Below, piece by piece: positions 60,989 through 64,000 of a stretch of 64,000 bases of DNA. Origin of the DNA: Oscillospiraceae bacterium (lineage in GTDB: Bacteria; Bacillota; Clostridia; Oscillospirales; Oscillospiraceae); assembly GCA_017538965.1 (NCBI GenBank), contig JAFYHU010000029.1, forward strand, positions 62,001 to 126,000, in the 5' to 3' direction. Every line of letters starts with the position of its first letter. Within the stretch, counting starts at the first letter, position 1. The position numbers were made by a program, and so were the translations under genes. The notes beneath the pieces are model-generated. The model searched no databases and was not told the origin of the DNA. It saw only the letters and a program-made list of their open reading frames with translations.

Positions 60989-61435
60989 TTGAAAGACAAC
61001 AGACAGTCCGTGATTCTCGAAATCATTGCGACGGAGGGCATCGAAACGCAGAACCAGCTGATGCATGCGCTTGAAAAGCGCGGGATCCGGACGACGCAGG
61101 CAACGCTGTCCCGGGATATCAGGGATATGCATCTGACCAAGGAGACCGTCCCCGGCGGCGGCTACCGCTATGTATCGGCCCGCCGCGAATCGAACGATCA
61201 TATGCTCCGCCTGCGCAAAATCTTCAAGGAAAGCGTCGTTTCCTACGATATCGCGCAGAATCTTTTCGTCATCCGGACCCTTCCCGGCCTTGCTTCCGCT
61301 GCCTGCAGCGCGATGGACGCCATGAAAGTGGAAGGTCTCGTCGGAACGCTGGCGGGAGATGATACTGCCTTTCTGGCCATGCGGGACAATGCCGCCGCAC
61401 AGGCACTGTATGAAGAGATCCGCGACCTGTTCTGA
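60989..61435 (+). CDS. argR: Arginine repressor ArgR
   Basis: About 148 residues: N-terminal winged helix ('TTQATLSRDIRDMHLTKE') and C-terminal oligomerisation/arginine domain ('SAACSAMDAMKVEGLVGTLAGDDTAFL'). TTG 60989 has AAGGAG 9 bases upstream and gives a normal N-terminus; ATG 60971, overlapping the nadK stop, would add six residues. Usual argR-recN neighbourhood of Firmicutes. Confidence 0.93.
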   Translation: MKDNRQSVILEIIATEGIETQNQLMHALEKRGIRTTQATLSRDIRDMHLTKETVPGGGYRYVSARRESNDHMLRLRKIFKESVVSYDIAQNLFVIRTLPGLASAACSAMDAMKVEGLVGTLAGDDTAFLAMRDNAAAQALYEEIRDLF

Positions 61436-61454
61436 AGCGCGGGGTGCTTGACCC

Positions 61455-63125
61455 ATGTTACAGGAACTACAGATTGAAAACATTGCCGTCATAGAGAAGG
61501 CGGATATCTGCTTCGGACCCGGTCTGAACGTCCTGACCGGAGAGACCGGCGCGGGAAAAAGCATCATCATCGATGCCATCGCAGCGGTGACCGGTGCGCG
61601 GGTCAGCCGCGAGCTCATCCGCGGCGGGGAGGAAAAGGCATCCGTAACGGCCGTCTTTGACAGGCAGGCTGCGGACGCCTGGCTTGCGGAAAACGAGATC
61701 GACGCGGACGGGGACGAACTGATTCTCCAGCGCCGGATTACCCGGGACGGAAAGAGCAGCTGCCGCGTCTGCGGCTGCCCGGTCAGTCTTTCTCAGATGC
61801 ATGCGCTGGGCGAACAGCTGCTCGAACTGCACGGACAGAACGACGGGCTGAAGCTTCTGGATGAGAGACGCCATCTTGCGGCGCTCGATGCCTTCGGAGA
61901 CATCGATATCAACGTCTATTTCAAGGCCTACGAGAAACTCTGCGCCATCCGCGATGAGCAGAAGCACCTTCGAATGGATGAAGCGGAGAAAGAGCACCGG
62001 CAGATTCTGCTTTCCGATACCGTGAAGGAGCTGGAACGGGCTGCCGTGGCTCCTGGCGAGACGGAAGAGCTCAGCGCCCGCAGAAATCTGCTGCGCAATT
62101 CCGAGAAGCTGACCGAGGCGCTGCAGAGCGCCCGCGCCTGTCTCGGTGAGGACGGCGGTGCCGTCAGTATGACGCAGGAAGCCGTCTGGCATTGTCGGCA
62201 TGCTTCCGGCTTCGCGCCGGAATTGAGCGACGCCGGACAGAAGCTCGAGCAGGCGGCCTTTCTGCTGACGGATGCCGATGAACTGCTGCGCGATTTCCAG
62301 GAAGCGCTGAACTTTTCACCCGACGAATATGACCGTCTGGAAGAGCGCCTGCGCGAGATCTCCCGTCTGGAGCGAAAGTACCGCCATCCGGCGGACGAGC
62401 TTTCCGACTATCTGGAAAGCTGCCGGCGGCAGCTGGAGGAGATTTCCTCTTCCGATGAACGCCTCCGGGAACTGGAACAGGAAGAGGAAAAACAGAGCCG
62501 GCTCTGTACGGAACTGGCATCCGAGCTGCACCGGAAGCGCCTGCAGGCGGGAAAACTTCTCGCCGAAAAGGTGGAAAAGGAGCTGCACGAACTGAGTATG
62601 CCTTCCGCACGCTTCCAGACCGAAGTCACCGATACCGGAAAGCTGTCCGGGAACGGTTCAGACGAGGTTCGCTTTCTGCTGTCAGCCAACAGGGGAGAGG
62701 AACTCGGCAGAATCAGCCGCATTGCCTCCGGCGGCGAACTCAGCCGCATCATGCTCGCGATGAAGAGCGTCCTGTCCCGGGGCGATCCGGTACCGACCAT
62801 GATTTTTGACGAAATCGACACCGGCGTATCGGGCATTGCCGCTCAGCGGGTAGGGGAGCATCTTGCGGGCCTTTCGCAGGAAAAGCAGGTGCTCTGTGTG
62901 ACGCATCTGCCGCAGATTGCCGCGATGGCCGACCGGCATTACGTGATCCTCAAGAACGAATCCGGCGAGCGGACTCTGACCGAGGTAGAGCTTCTCGGCC
63001 GCGAAGGAAAGCGGCAGGAACTGGCCCGCCTGCACGGAGGCGATCACATTACCGAAACGACGCTCCTCTCGGCGGAGGAACAGCTGCAGTATGCAGAGAA
63101 ATTCAAATCAGGAAACAAACAATAA
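61455..63125 (+). CDS. recN: DNA repair protein RecN
   Basis: 556-residue SMC-like ATPase in double-strand break repair. Walker A is in 'GLNVLTGETGAGKSIIIDAI', long coiled coils fill the middle (about 150-380), the signature is 'IASGGELSRIMLAMK', and Walker B 'TMIFDEIDTGVSGIAAQRVGEHL'. Starts 19 bases after argR with a weak ribosome site. Confidence 0.96.
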   Translation: MLQELQIENIAVIEKADICFGPGLNVLTGETGAGKSIIIDAIAAVTGARVSRELIRGGEEKASVTAVFDRQAADAWLAENEIDADGDELILQRRITRDGKSSCRVCGCPVSLSQMHALGEQLLELHGQNDGLKLLDERRHLAALDAFGDIDINVYFKAYEKLCAIRDEQKHLRMDEAEKEHRQILLSDTVKELERAAVAPGETEELSARRNLLRNSEKLTEALQSARACLGEDGGAVSMTQEAVWHCRHASGFAPELSDAGQKLEQAAFLLTDADELLRDFQEALNFSPDEYDRLEERLREISRLERKYRHPADELSDYLESCRRQLEEISSSDERLRELEQEEEKQSRLCTELASELHRKRLQAGKLLAEKVEKELHELSMPSARFQTEVTDTGKLSGNGSDEVRFLLSANRGEELGRISRIASGGELSRIMLAMKSVLSRGDPVPTMIFDEIDTGVSGIAAQRVGEHLAGLSQEKQVLCVTHLPQIAAMADRHYVILKNESGERTLTEVELLGREGKRQELARLHGGDHITETTLLSAEEQLQYAEKFKSGNKQ

Positions 63126-63137
63126 GGAGAACAAGCA

Positions 63138-64000
63138 ATGGGTGTGTATGAAGAACTGACTGCGCGCGGTCTGATTGCGCAGGTAACCAACGAGGAAGAA
63201 ATCCGGAAACTGGTCAATGAAGGAAAAGCCCGTTTCTATATCGGCTTTGACTGTACGGCGGACAGCCTGACAGCCGGGCATTTCATGGCCCTCTGCCTGA
63301 TGAAGCGCCTGCAGGCGGCCGGAAATACGCCGATCGCTCTGATCGGCGGCGGCACGACCATGATCGGCGACCCATCGGGCCGTACCGATATGCGCAAGAT
63401 GCTGACCCGCGAAGATATCAATCACAATGCCGAATGCTTCCGGAAACAGATGGAACGCTTCATCGACTTCTCCGACGGCAAGGCGCTGATGGTGAACAAT
63501 GCCGACTGGCTTCTGAACCTGAATTATGTGGACCTGCTGCGCGAAGTCGGAACCCATTTCTCCGTCAACAACATGCTGAGGGCCGAGTGCTACAAAAACC
63601 GTATGGAGCGCGGGCTCAGCTTCTTTGAATTCAACTACATGATTATGCAGTCCTATGACTTCTACTATCTCTTCCAGCACTATGACTGCAACATGCAGTT
63701 CGGCGGCGACGACCAGTGGAGCAACATGCTCGGCGGTACCGAACTGATCCGCCGCAAACTCGGAAAAGACGCCCATGCCATGACCATTACCCTTCTGACC
63801 GACTCGCAGGGCAACAAGATGGGAAAAACCGCCGGCAACGCCGTCTGGCTGGATCCGAACAAGACCAGTCCCTACGAGTTCTATCAGTACTGGCGCAACG
63901 TCGGCGATGCCGATGTCATGAAGTGCATCCGTATGCTGACCTTCCTGCCGCTTGAGCAGATCGATGAGATGGCCAAATGGGAGGGCAGCGACCTGAACCG
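63138..64000 (+). CDS. tyrS: Tyrosyl-tRNA synthetase, cut by the window end
   Basis: The visible 287 residues hold the class I core: '[18 protein letters not shown]' (HIGH region reads T-A-G-H), '[12 protein letters not shown]' and the KMSKS counterpart '[14 protein letters not shown]'. The S4 RNA-binding domain would lie beyond the window. AAGGAG precedes ATG 63138. It is 12 bases after recN. Confidence 0.96.
   Translation, partial: MGVYEELTARGLIAQVTNEEEIRKLVNEGKARFYIGFDCTADSLTAGHFMALCLMKRLQAAGNTPIALIGGGTTMIGDPSGRTDMRKMLTREDINHNAECFRKQMERFIDFSDGKALMVNNADWLLNLNYVDLLREVGTHFSVNNMLRAECYKNRMERGLSFFEFNYMIMQSYDFYYLFQHYDCNMQFGGDDQWSNMLGGTELIRRKLGKDAHAMTITLLTDSQGNKMGKTAGNAVWLDPNKTSPYEFYQYWRNVGDADVMKCIRMLTFLPLEQIDEMAKWEGSDLN

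Overview
This window reads as a chromosomal segment of an anaerobic Firmicute, most likely a fairly GC-rich member of the Clostridia. The evidence is the clostridial gene orders (asp23-nusB-xseA-xseB-ispA-dxs-tlyA-nadK-argR-recN; rplU-rpmA-obg; rimO-pgsA near recA-recX), a short HisG that depends on HisZ, peptidase T, a CXXC protein of the CD1871A type, VanZ and YqhQ proteins, and strong AGGAGG ribosome sites. Third codon positions are mostly G or C, which is why long false reading frames lie opposite many genes. I see no rRNA, tRNA, CRISPR array, transposase or phage genes.

Layout. 1-5.1 kb (+): a redox pair (CXXC membrane protein, then a polyferredoxin fused to thioredoxin) and a very large MscS-type channel. 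5.2-13.9 kb (-): one tightly packed nine-gene run read from a single visible promoter: response regulator, histidine kinase, yqhQ, prmC, recA, recX, rimO, pgsA, cysS. 14.0-18.1 kb: pepT, a Phd-like/zeta-kinase fusion, and a divergent HTH gene coupled to a secreted poly-glycine protein. 18.1-20.1 kb (-): a Cys-rich FMN alpha-hydroxyacid oxidase-like enzyme and a PflX-type radical SAM protein. 20.3-28.7 kb (+): pgk-tpiA-gpmI-tmk-hisZ-hisG-glgA and a guanylate-kinase-like gene. 28.7-33.6 kb (+): rplU-rpmA, then obg, vanZ-like, a degenerate P-type ATPase-like gene and a HAD phosphatase.

33.6-39.6 kb (+) is a self-contained three-gene cassette: a family-3 solute-binding protein, a 1216-residue membrane protein (ECF-S-like membrane part, propeller, Y_Y_Y-like domain, HD-GYP), and a BMP-family binding protein. 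No transport ATPase or permease is present, so it looks like a ligand-sensing c-di-GMP module rather than a transporter. It is my best candidate for a poorly described system. 39.6-41.5 kb: phosphoesterase, glutaredoxin-like and GNAT genes. 41.5-47.7 kb: a complete opp operon with oppA last. 47.8-52.6 kb is the most accessory-looking part: a second GNAT paralogue, two membrane-anchored HTH regulators, a UDG-like/PD-(D/E)XK-like pair and a PAP2 phosphatase. A promoter repeat of about 80 bp occurs three times between 40.8 and 51.2 kb.

52.6-53.6 kb holds rsgA, whose reading frame has no normal start codon (ATA sits where ATG is expected). From 54.3 kb to the right edge is the conserved nusB-to-recN housekeeping run, followed by tyrS, which is cut off by the window end.
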